From assembly GCA_027604005.1 (NCBI GenBank), contig JADGJT010000442.1, forward strand, positions 1-16,591: a stretch of 16,591 nt of DNA. The letters are read 5' to 3'. Positions 1 to 9,323 of this stretch are shown here, one piece after another; position 1 is the first letter of the stretch; every line of letters starts with the position of its first letter. The stretch is from Dinochytrium kinnereticum (lineage: Eukaryota > Chytridiomycota > Chytridiomycetes > Chytridiales > Chytridiaceae). Below the pieces are notes generated by a model, which saw only the letters and a program-made list of their open reading frames with translations, had not been told where the DNA came from and searched no databases. The position numbers and the translations under genes were made by a program.

Positions 1-10
1 CAACACCCAT

Positions 11-121
11 CGTACTGAAACGACCACTGGCTTATGTCCCAATCCAGTTTTTAAGGGACGGGGAAGGTCCATCCTTCAACGTACTGAAACGACCACTAGC
101 TTATGTCCCAATCCAGTTTTT
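11..121. repeat. Two direct copies of a 42-base unit, 69-base period
   Basis: Copies lie at 11-52 and 80-121 and differ at one position (g at 29, a at 98). They are separated by a 27-base unique spacer. The 69-base period is exactly 23 codons. On the plus strand the frame starting at base 2 is open through both copies and ends at TGA 122-124, reading a repeated RTETTT(G/S)LCPNPVF block. This could be the end of a repeat protein whose body lies left of the window, or a non-coding minisatellite. The product is not recognised. Confidence 0.85.
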
Positions 122-124
122 TGA

Positions 125-326
125 GTGTGAAACTCCAAAAGAGTGTTCCGTGCCCAAATCCTTCCAAAGCTCAGCTCTTGTGATGCTTCCATCTCCTGTC
201 GTGAGTAGTGTGAGTATGTGAGTAGCCCATCCATCCATACGCGCTGCGGTGCGTGGGCAGGAGGGCATCACGCGTTGGCCTTGACCCCATTCGTTGACAA
301 CTCCGAGAGTATTTTTTTAACGAGAC
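125..326. other. Intergenic region upstream of the dioxygenase gene
   Basis: This stretch runs from the left-edge repeat to the dioxygenase start. It should contain that gene's promoter and 5' leader. It holds one ACGCGT hexamer at 270-275 and a T7 run at 312-318. An in-frame stop at 318-320 closes the reading frame just ahead of the chosen ATG. I see no gene in it. Confidence 0.5.
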
Positions 327-1028
327 ATGCGCCTGCTCAAGTGTTGGTTCCGTCGACCAGAGCACCCCAAGACATCACATTCCGCCGTCGCCAACTACGA
401 CAAGAAGCCGTCAAAGGTTGCCAGCATGCAGGTCAAGACTGAATCATCGTCCTTGCCGGAGGCCGAAGAGGAGATCAAGGAGGTGAGCTGAGGTTCGGAG
501 TGAAAGCTGCTCAGCTCTTCCCACCCTGTCCATACAGTTCCATTTCCACGTCTACTGGATCACCAGTGATGCCTCGGCGAGGGCGGCCGCATTGAATTTC
601 CGAAAGGAGATTCTCAGGTTGAATGAAGCCAAGTTCTTTGTCGCTGTACCTCTGGAGCGTGTGAACGAGGGACCTATGGGACCCCACCCAATGGGTTCCT
701 ACGAGGTGTGGTGCCCCACGGAGTATTTTGCCAGAGTCTACCAGTGGATGGCACGCAACAGGCCAAGCAATGTCAGCATCTTCATTCATCCATTGAGTAA
801 GGAGCAACTCTTGGGTAGGTTTTCTTCGGGCAACCCTCCTTTCTTTTCCTGTGTTCTTTTGCTTTCATCGCTGGCTTCTCACCCATTCAAGACCACACTT
901 ACCGGGCTTCTTTCCTCGGGCCTTCAATGCCCCTATACTTGGAGACGCTGCAACCACCCACTCTTGATCACTACCCTCGCCAGTACCCGGAGCTCCAGCT
1001 TGGTTATTCTGCACCCTGCAAACAGTAA
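327..1028 (+). CDS. DOPA 4,5-dioxygenase family protein
   Basis: Three exons, 327-482, 538-814 and 892-1028, join to 189 codons plus TAA. Both introns (55 and 77 bases) are GT-AG, with phases that fit. The domain opens exon 2 with the His-rich strand FHFHVYW, continues with GPHPMGSYEVW and the FIHPLS strand, and ends with DHTYRASFLG on exon 3. These His-bearing strands match the DOPA_dioxygen family, small metal-dependent ring-cleaving enzymes. The founding fungal member opens L-DOPA in betalain pigment synthesis in Amanita; most fungal members have no known substrate. The start at 327 is the first ATG after an in-frame stop. It adds a basic leader of about 33 residues; the internal ATG at 426 is an alternative that keeps the whole domain. 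The next gene starts 338 bases downstream on the same strand. Family membership is firm, the substrate is not. Confidence 0.88.
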
Positions 1029-1366
1029 AATTGCCTCATCGTCGCCGTCATGCTGCCTTCCGCCACGGACTTGAAGGCATTCACTGGCTGATTCCTGTTG
1101 TTTGCTGCTGTGGGCTCATCAGACCTTTCAACATTATTACAACATATTGTTGCTTTCTTTTTTCCTGTAAAATTCGACTGCTTTGAACGGGAAGTCTGCA
1201 GGAGGTCTCCGTTGCCACGAATCTGTTATCCAACGCGTAAGAAACGCCTGCGAGTGCGCTCAGGCGGCCGCGTGAGGGCGTGAGGGGAGGACGGCGGGTT
1301 GGTGTGTCTGGCAGCTGCCTTCAGCTGCGAGGATTTCTCAAGTCAACTGCTGAAATTTGTGTTGGC
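1029..1366. other. Intergenic region between dioxygenase and SHPRH-like genes
   Basis: These 338 bases must hold the 3' end of the dioxygenase transcript and the promoter and leader of the next gene. I see no AATAAA. There is an AT-rich patch near 1131-1160, an ACGCGT hexamer at 1233-1238 and a GC-rich stretch at 1250-1310. No coding region is supported. Confidence 0.5.
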
Positions 1367-4300
1367 ATGCAAAACAAGAGGCACTGGCATCATCATGCCT
1401 CTGACGACGACGACGGCGACGGCGACGGCGAAGGAGGCCACGCTCAGGCCTCTGCCAATCCAACTCGCAGAAAGAAGCCCAACACCTCCAAGGGTAAGGC
1501 GCCTGCAACGTCGGAGGAGCCGTTGGCCATCTCAAGGACCCTGATTCCCTGCGGCCTTGTCAGCATCCTAAAGCCCATGCCACCGGCATTGATCGACGAC
1601 GGATTAGCTCATAGGGAAGTTGAGGTGATCTTCAAAAGGAAACGGGTAGCGTCGCAGAGTCCAAAAAGAACCATCTCCTACTCTGTGATGCTGGTGGCCA
1701 AACCACCTGACGGTGATCCCATATTCTCCTACGAGATGGATGCATCTGCAGGCAAGGATTCGGATCCCATTCTCTACGCTCTCTTCGAAGCTTGGAACGA
1801 TGGAGAGGTCGCTCTGACGGGAGGTTTACATCCTCAAGCTGTGGATGTGGATGCCATGAAAGAAGATGACAATGCCTGGGATTTGGTTTGTATACTGCTC
1901 TTTCCTGTCTGAACCCCATATGCGCGTTTGCACATCACTGACGTGCTGATGCTTTACTTAGCATCAGGTCTGGCTTCATGGCGGCCCGGCTCCACTTTTG
2001 GTTTCGGGACTCTTACTTCAGATCATGGTGCACTATCGGGCTTTGCCAACAACATCAGTGCTATCTCCCAGCAAAACCATGAATGCATTGCTCGACCTTC
2101 TTTATCCGCCCAGTATAAGTGTCTCGCAGGCTAGTGTAGTCAAGCACCTGATGATGGGCTGCGTCCCTGAGATGTACCCCACCCAAGAATTCACTGTTCA
2201 ACCACAAGGATTGCTGCCAGTATTGCATCCCTTCCAAAGACGCGCGGTCAGCTGGATGCTGGAGAGGGAAGGCGTCACACTGGGAAAATCTGGAAAGGTC
2301 CGCACTCGGTCTCGTCAAGCTGCTGAACCGCCTCTCTTTTGCAGCAAGATTCGTATGCCAGGCGAAGGAGAGTTCTACGTCAACCGGCTCACCGGGCGAT
2401 TGGCCACAATACCTATGGAGCTTCTTTGTGACAATGTTTCAAGCTTATATGGCGGGATACTCGCTGACGAAATGGGGCTGGGAAAGACTATTGAAATACT
2501 CGCGTTGGTCCTTCTTCATCGGTGGTCTATACCATCGAATCCACCAATGGCCCCTCATGAATTCAAACCTGCTTGTTATTGTAAGCTGTCATTTACATTT
2601 ATTATGAGTTTTACTTCGCATCACGACTAAGTATTGTATTTAGCTCCATCTGGTACTTTAAAAGAGACCCCAGTATCCGACTTAATATCGTCGGGGGCTA
2701 CTCTAATCATAACACCGGTCTCCATCATGTCGCAATGGGTGGCCGAAGTTACTGCTCACGCCCCGTCATTAAGGTATCGGAATTTTTAATACAAAATGCC
2801 ATCCACACATAAGTAATTAACACTTTGTGTTTCTTACATATGTAGATGTTTTTGTTACCAGGGATTCAAAGATCATCCTAATGATTTCAACCCGAAATCA
2901 CTACTCAGTTTTGACATTGTTATCACAACCTACGACGTACTCCGAGCCGAGCTGTACCTTGCAAAGGAAGATAACAACCGATCAAGAAGAGCACCTCGGG
3001 TATATGAACGGAGAAAAAGCCCACTAGTGCAAATCAAATGGTGGCGTGTGTGCCTTGACGAAGCTCAGATGGTAGAATCTACAGTGGCGAATGCGTCAGG
3101 TATATTTATCGATAATGCTTGGGATAATAACTCTATACACATTGTGTAGAGATGGCGCGTTTGATTCCAAGAGTCCACCCTTGGTGCGTTACAGGAACGC
3201 CTCTTCCTCATCTGGAACTATCCGATATAGAGGGCCTACTTACCTTTCTGGGTGTAGAGCCTTTCAGTAGTCGTCACTTCTTTCAGCGTCTATTAAACCC
3301 TACTGTCATTGATCACAGTCGAATTTTGCTCGCAAGCATTATGCATCGAAATACGAAGGCGATGGTTGCAAGTGATTTGAGAATTCCGCCGCAGGTCGAG
3401 GGATACGTAGGGCTTGAGTTCAGTGCAGTCGAGAGGAGGTACTATGATGACTTGTTTGAACAGTGCTGTTCAGAACTGCTTGAGATGGCCGGTGGATCGC
3501 AAAAAGAAATAGAAAGGAAGGGTATTGCCATGAGGTCCTGGTTTTTACAGCTTCGACAGACGTGGTGGGCTTATTTTTCTCCATCTGTTAAGATAAGCTG
3601 CGGCTTTATATTAGAATACTTTTTTTTGTTTTTCTTACTTGTATTAGCTGTCATCCTCAAGTCGGTGAACGTAATAAAAAGCTTCTCGGTGGAAGCTTAA
3701 AGTCGATCGATGAGGTCCTAAAGCTTATGCACTATCAATGCGAATCCAGCATTGGGTCTCTCGAAAGGCAGCTTGTGCATGTAAGGATTCAGAGAGCTCA
3801 GATTTTCGAGTAAGCGCCTCTGTCTTTTTTCCCGTTCGCCATTCTTGCCTTGTTTCTCCTATCTGTATGTTTTTTTATTCCTACTCAAGCTTACCCACAC
3901 CTTTCTCAACATTATTAGGCTTCAAAAAAACTTTGAACCGTCCCTGGAAATCTACAAATCTTGCCTCTCAGCAATCGGCCGTTCCATTTCTCAACTTTCT
4001 GCTATTGTCTCCCGTCTTCCTGAACCTTCCGATCCACTGACCGGCACTGAGGAGCTGCCTGAATCACAGAATTCCAGCATTCAAACGGAGGAAACACAAC
4101 ATCGCGCCGCTCTAACAGCATGGCGCGAGCTCGAACATCAAGCAACTTTTTTCCTGGCTTGTTGCTACCACTCACTTAAACAGCGCGAAGAAGAAGATCA
4201 TTATTACAGGGAAGCAGAGTTGATCCGTCAAGATATTCTGAAAATTCCTCGGACGACCGTGTGTCGGCTTCAGGAGAATTTGAAAGATGTTTGGACTGAG

Positions 4301-6668
4301 GATAAAGCTGGCAGAATGCTGGTGGATGAGAACGTAGAAATTCCTGCGCGTGGGATTGTAGGTAGAAGTCTTTTGGAAGAGGTAAAGAGATTGGCTTGGT
4401 GCCTTAGGGACCAATGGAAGGATTCTCTGATGGTTTGGAGGGGTAAGATTTTCGATTACCTCTTGTCAAGCTTAGAGGAAGAAGTCGTGGATGAGGATGG
4501 GTGAGTTTGGTCTTCTAGATCATAAAGTATTCTTTCCTAACATCACGCCAAGGTCAAATGTCGATACTGGTCAGCCTTCTACAGAGGGTATTGAGCTCAC
4601 TACCCCAAAAAAGGACAACTATGCAACGAATTTGGATAAGCAATCGGAGCTAGACATCTACATGGTCAGAAATCTACACCTTTCCCTCTCACCGAAACCC
4701 CCCTCAAAAAATACTTCCTCCTCCAGACTCTGATTCTCTCCGGCTCCTAAAACACACCAGGATATGTATTCAGATGCTCTTCAAGACCGAAGATACCTTA
4801 TCACTGGTATCTCCTTCCCGGTACCTAAACGGCCTATGACGAGTGATCTGATCAAGTCCCTTAACAAAGAACGGAACCAATACGTTTCGCCCAAAAACGC
4901 CAAGACACACCTTTCCTTCTTACTAAAAGAGCTTAAGGCCAAGATCGATGGCGTTACGATCGAGATGGAGCGTGCGATAATAGCGCAGACCGTAATAGTT
5001 TTGACAAAGAGGATAGAAGTTGAAGCCGAGGCTTTAGAGGTTTTGCAAAGGTTTGTGGAGATTCCTCTTCAGAATTTCAAAAACACATGTGAAGCTCACG
5101 CCATTATTTACAGCGAGCTGACCTCCTTTCGGCGGCTTGCTAATGCACGTATCGACTACTTTCGCCATCTCCAACGCCTTTCAGACCATGTCAGTCCACC
5201 CGAGCCTAAATCAGGGGAGGCATTAGAGCATGAGGGGAACCTTCTTGTGGCAGAGGAGAGACAGGTATCGGACGTTATTGGGGCACAGAGGCGTAGGTTG
5301 AATTATTTGACACATCTGAGGAGGGAACAGAACGGGGAGGAGACCGGGGCGGTTAGAGACTGTGTTATATGCAGATCTGGGTTTGGGAGTGGGTTTGTGA
5401 CGTTTTGTGGACACTTGTATTGTTCTGGTGAGTTGTAAAAAGGCATCTTGGGGTTGTTTCTCTCTTCATGTACTGCCGGGAATCATTTTTTTCTTCTCTC
5501 TCAGGGTTTTGTTAATTCTTACCATTGTTTAGAATGCACCCGCTTCTGGGTCCTCAAACATTCCAAATGCGCTGTCTGCAATCAACCCGTGAAAAAGAAC
5601 CAGGTGGTCAGCGTCTCGTTTCGGCACTTTGAAGACCCTGCAACCAACTCTGGAGGAAAGAAACTCGGCACTGATGTCACGGCTGCTCACGTTAGCACCA
5701 CCGAAAAGACCGTAACCTCTACTTCTGGCACGCCGATCGTAGCGCCTCCCGATTTTCAACCAGACCTGTTAAAGACCCTCCAACAGATTCCAACGAAGGG
5801 CTCCTTTGGCACTAAAATCGATACCCTTCTCAAACACCTCCTCTACCTCCGCGCTGATGATCCGACATGCAAGGCTCTCATCTTCTCTCAGTGGGATCAA
5901 GTGCTCAATATCCTCTCGGCCGCCCTTCAGTTCAACTCAATCGCATTCGTCCGAATGGAAGGTGGGAAGAAATCGAAGGAGGCCGTTAGAAGGTTTAAGG
6001 AAGATCCAGACATTCAGGTCTTTATGCTTCACGCCAAGAGTCAGAGCAGTGGACTGACACTTGTGAACGCCACCCATGTTTTCCTCGTGGAGCCTGTGCT
6101 GAATAGCGGGCTGGAGGTCCAAGCTGTTGGTAGAGTTCATCGCATCGGGCAAACAAAGGTAACTCATGTGCATCGGTACGCTGTTTTGGATACAGTTGAG
6201 GAGAGGATTGTTGGTGTTGTTAGGGACCGGAAGGGGTGTGGTCAGGGAGGGGTGGCCAAGCTTCATTATGGTAGTCACGATTGGAATGCGGTTGATGCAT
6301 TGGATTCAAATTCGCTAGCAGGAACTTTACCAAAAAAGCGAGCTCCAATCTTTGAAACTCTGAAACATGGGGGCGGAGAAGCGGTGAAAGACCGAGACCT
6401 TCACTGGTGCCTCTTTGGCGAAACTCTTCCTGAGATCAAGGACCCAACCCCGCCTGAGATAGCACCAGAGGAAACCATCACGCCAGTGTCACCTCTAAGA
6501 GACTCGGTACGTGATGATGAAGAAGAGGTGGGGGCTGAACTGCCTTCAAATGAACATATGGATTGCGGAGAGGATGTGGGCCCGTCACGAAGGAGTGGTG
6601 TTGGAAGTGGGGCCATGGGGGTGCGTAGAGTTAAGAATGGGTATATTGGGGGGTTGAGGGTGCGTTGA
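1367..6668 (+). CDS. SHPRH: SHPRH/Irc20-like Snf2 ATPase and RING E3 ubiquitin ligase
   Basis: Ten exons: 1367-1885, 1968-2580, 2644-2773, 2846-3099, 3150-3561, 3648-3809, 3919-4500, 4553-4664, 4761-5427 and 5533-6668. They join in frame to about 1528 aa. The N-terminus is acidic (about residues 13-24). The Snf2 ATPase half begins with LHPFQRRAVSWML, then Walker A ADEMGLGKT near residue 340, the Walker B variant DEAQMVE near 491, and VTGTP (motif III). A long charged region of about 560 residues follows. Next comes a C3HC4 RING (CVIC...CGHLYCSEC...CAVC, about 1128-1168), then the second helicase lobe with SSGLTLVNATHVFLVEP and GRVHRIGQT (to about 1358) and an acidic tail of about 170 residues. 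A RING placed between the two lobes, with DEAQMVE as Walker B, is the SHPRH arrangement. Relatives poly-ubiquitinate PCNA at stalled replication forks; yeast Irc20 is the fungal relative. I see no linker-histone or PHD domain as in human SHPRH. It ends convergent with the sphingoid base kinase gene. Confidence 0.92.
1403..1438 (+). repeat. GAC/GGC trinucleotide run coding an acidic stretch
   Basis: Four GAC codons are followed by alternating GGC and GAC and then GAA GGA GGC. They encode an Asp/Gly tract near the N-terminus of the SHPRH-like protein. The run is a simple-sequence repeat and could vary in length between strains. It is probably disordered in the protein. Confidence 0.8.
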
Positions 6669-6969
6669 GAGGAGGAGTAGTATTGTAAATGATTCATGTG
6701 CGTTCAGTGTTTTTGCGCGGCTGTTGATTCTTGCTACCTTTCTTTATTTGTCTTTTTGCAATTGCATTTGTTTATGATTACATATTACACTGTAAAGGTT
6801 CAGAAATTGTAAACAGCATGTGGCATAACTCAGTCGTAGACAGCCATGTTTAATACAAAAATGATCACAAACTCTAAACAGATTCAAACGACATCCAGAA
6901 AAACTGAAGACCATTCTTGAACAACAAAAAAAAAAAAAAAAATAGAGCTGCGAAAAACCTACACTACAA
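6669..6969. other. Convergent intergenic region (two 3' ends)
   Basis: These 301 bases separate the stop of the SHPRH-like gene (+) from the stop of the sphingoid base kinase gene (-), so both 3' UTRs must lie here. On the minus strand an ATTAAA hexamer at 6854-6849 could be a poly(A) signal for the kinase gene. On the plus strand I see no clear AATAAA. An A17 run sits at 6926-6942. No gene is supported. Confidence 0.5.
6926..6942. repeat. A17 homopolymer (T17 on the minus strand)
   Basis: An uninterrupted run of 17 A lies 28 bases beyond the sphingoid base kinase stop codon, so it would be a U17 tract early in that mRNA's 3' UTR. It is a simple repeat whose true length is uncertain in any assembly. 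Confidence 0.9.
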
Positions 6970-9196
6970 TCAGTTCCCCCAATTTTCCCCTTCCACCATC
7001 CACGGCGGCACAACGACAGTAGCCAAAGCCCCATGAACCTCCACAGAAATCCCACTCTGTTCATAAGGCTCCCCACTAACCGCCAACACTCCACCAGCAT
7101 TCTTCTTTCCTCCCCTCCCCTCCTCAATATCCACTCCACCATCAAACGCTCCCGTTTTATAATCCCAAAATCCCAGTGGCTCCAACCTGAATCCGCGGGC
7201 CTTGACATACGTCATCCCAGCCTCCTTGCAAGCCTTGGCATCATTAGGGTCAGGCATCTTTGACGCCAGAAGCGCTGCGAGGAGGGAGGATCGGGTGATG
7301 CGCTCGGAGAAGGAAAGGTCAATGAACCCGGATGTGAGCCTTGACATGGGAGAAGCGCGAAAATCTGTGGAGACCCAGGGAAGGTTCCCGGCCATAAAGT
7401 AGGTGATGGGATCCTTTGATGGGTTGATGTAGATGGGCCACTTGGTGTGATCTGACAGGTGAAGTGTCCGAGGAGGGCCGACGGAGGCTATCGAGTCTGA
7501 TGATGATTCCCTGATGGGCGCTTCATGATCTATGGGAAGGACGTGCAGATGAGCGCGGTATCTCCTCAACCAGATCAGCCGGATAAGGGCGCATATGGTG
7601 GTTTTTTCACGACCGATCCAGCGGAGGTTGTCGGATTCAATGTCCAAATCAGCAATGTAGGCCCATGCGACATTGAGGTGGGTGAAGTGTACAGTCTTTG
7701 ATTTATGGTGGGTGATGGAAAGTACATCCATGGAACGCGTTTGGCCTTAGTTTTCGTGGGGTTTTTGGTGATAATATTAACGGTTGGGTTTTCATGTATT
7801 AGCAACGTTTGAAATGTTTAAAGAGAATGAATGATACATACCTTTCACAACATTCAAGGCGCCATACTCTGCAAACATGCAATCAAAGTTTCGGTTCATT
7901 GCATTGGAGCTCCCTATTCCGGAAAGAGTTTAACAAAAAGTCAGCTAAAAATCACAGCAAAGCAAGCGAGAATAAGAATAAGATGATGAGGAGTTGGAAC
8001 TTACCAGCCCCAATTGTACCAAGAGGTAACCTTCTGGCAGTATCCCAGTCCGGTCTGGTCATGATTCCGTTGATGGCCTCATGAAATACACCATCACCGC
8101 TGATTGTGATGATAGACTCATACTTGTTCACGTCAACGTCCCTCAACACATTCTCAGCGTGAGTCTTGTGGGTTGTTTCTATATGCCGTGATTACAAATC
8201 AGCACACGGACAATAAATATAAGATTACCCTTTAACTCAAATGAGAGGCCAGCAAGGGTCATCATGGGAATAACGATTGAGTTATAAATCTTTAACAAAG
8301 TCGTAAGCTCAAGTTATGCGGCTGCTTTTAAAGTGAACAACACCTACTCTTGTCGCCTCTCGGACTCCACCAAATGGATTCATCAAAAACATGACTGGCT
8401 TCCTTAATCCTGGCTCTGCAATGCCAAAAAAACAAAACAAACATAAGCGATACCAAGGAGTCAGCCACTGAATAAACGCAGAAAAGGAAAGCCATCCACA
8501 CCATCAATCGCTGGAGCCCGCACACCTCGACTCTGGAACGCCGTCAGAATCGCCCCAGCAGCATCCTCGTCACCAGCCTCAAATGTCACAGTCCTGTAGA
8601 CGGGCTTTTTGGAAACTGGAGGGTTGACGTGAGAGAATGGCACAGAGCCGGCATCGAAAAGGTGAATGATGATGTAGAAAGGACCAGGGGGGTCGGCAGG
8701 TTTCTTGCTGGCCTCGAGTGCGGCTTTCTCGCCGTAGGCGGTCAAGGTGGTTGAAGGCAAAGAGGAAGACTTTGTGACAGCGATCATGAAGTTGTATGGA
8801 ACAGACCGGGACACTAATGAATGGGGGCGTTGAGGGACGAGCCAACGGTGAGCGTTAATTCCACAGAGGCAAAGCAAGAAAGACGGAACGGCCTAAAAGG
8901 GCAAGGCAGTAACCCAACAAAGGGTACTGCATCCCAAGACGATAAAGGTTGGATGGATGCAGCCACTGCGTACCGTTCTGCCCCTTTGACGACCCAAGGA
9001 AGGAGGCGAGCCATGCGATCAACCCACCCTTTGCCCTTCCAGCGACCGAGTCCTGGCCCCAAGAGACGTGATGCGGGCCAAAGACCAGCTCGACCTCCTT
9101 GCCCCTCTGCAGCTGAGGATCCGCCGAGTCAGCGACGGCCGTGACGGCCTGAATGGTGAGGGCGTCGGGACGGTGGTGTTGGAGTGCTGGAGTCAT
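6970..9196 (-). CDS. LCB4: Sphingoid long-chain base (sphingosine) kinase
   Basis: Seven exons on the minus strand: 9196-8974, 8813-8478, 8415-8348, 8289-8229, 8178-8005, 7913-7842 and 7745-6970. They join in frame to about 569 aa. The enzyme phosphorylates sphingosine, dihydrosphingosine or phytosphingosine. Visible in order: a poorly conserved N-terminus with PFYIIIHLFD, the DAG-kinase-fold entry FLMNPFGGVREA (about 195-208), the catalytic ISGDGVFHEAINGIM with the SGDG aspartate near residue 258, PLGTIGAGSSNAM, the substrate segment QTRSMDVLSI, AWAYIADLDIESDNLRWIG, and a C-terminal lobe ending near the stop with LATVVVPPWM. Length and order match yeast Lcb4 and animal SphK. The usual GSGN of the glycine loop reads GSSN. 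The exon 2 donor (gtttat at 8477) is weak, and an out-of-frame ATG overlaps the start. It is tandem with the mS35 gene, only 127 bases from it. Confidence 0.9.
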
Positions 9197-9296
9197 TCAT
9201 GCGTTCAATGGATGGATAGATGGGGAGTTGTCCAACAGCAGTGTGACCCCTGAGGACAAGCAGCTGGCGTCTTATTTTACTGTGCTTCCGCTTCTC

Positions 9297-9302
9297 TTTA
9301 TT
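9297..9302 (-). promoter_or_regulatory. Probable poly(A) signal AATAAA of the mS35 gene
   Basis: On the minus strand AATAAA occurs at 9302-9297, about 22 bases after the mS35 stop codon. This is a sensible position for a cleavage and polyadenylation signal. It lies in the 127-base gap that must also hold the promoter of the sphingoid base kinase gene. Confidence 0.55.
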
Positions 9303-9323
9303 GCTCCCACATAATGCCTGGCG

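Noticed and set aside
11..121. Direct repeats with a spacer as a CRISPR array
   Set aside because: There are only two copies, repeats of 42 bases and a 27-base spacer, in an intron-rich eukaryotic genome with no cas genes.
592..1074. 160-codon plus-strand reading frame
   Set aside because: Its first part is exon 2 of the dioxygenase gene, but the rest runs into intron 2 and exon 3 in the wrong frame. The spliced model gives the conserved DHTYRASFLG end.
1280..1366. Upstream extension of the SHPRH-like reading frame
   Set aside because: The open frame begins at a GTG. The first ATG in it is 1367, so the upstream part is taken as leader.
8821..9144. 107-codon plus-strand reading frame
   Set aside because: It is antisense to exon 1 and intron 1 of the sphingoid base kinase and has no domain; the minus-strand gene explains the region.
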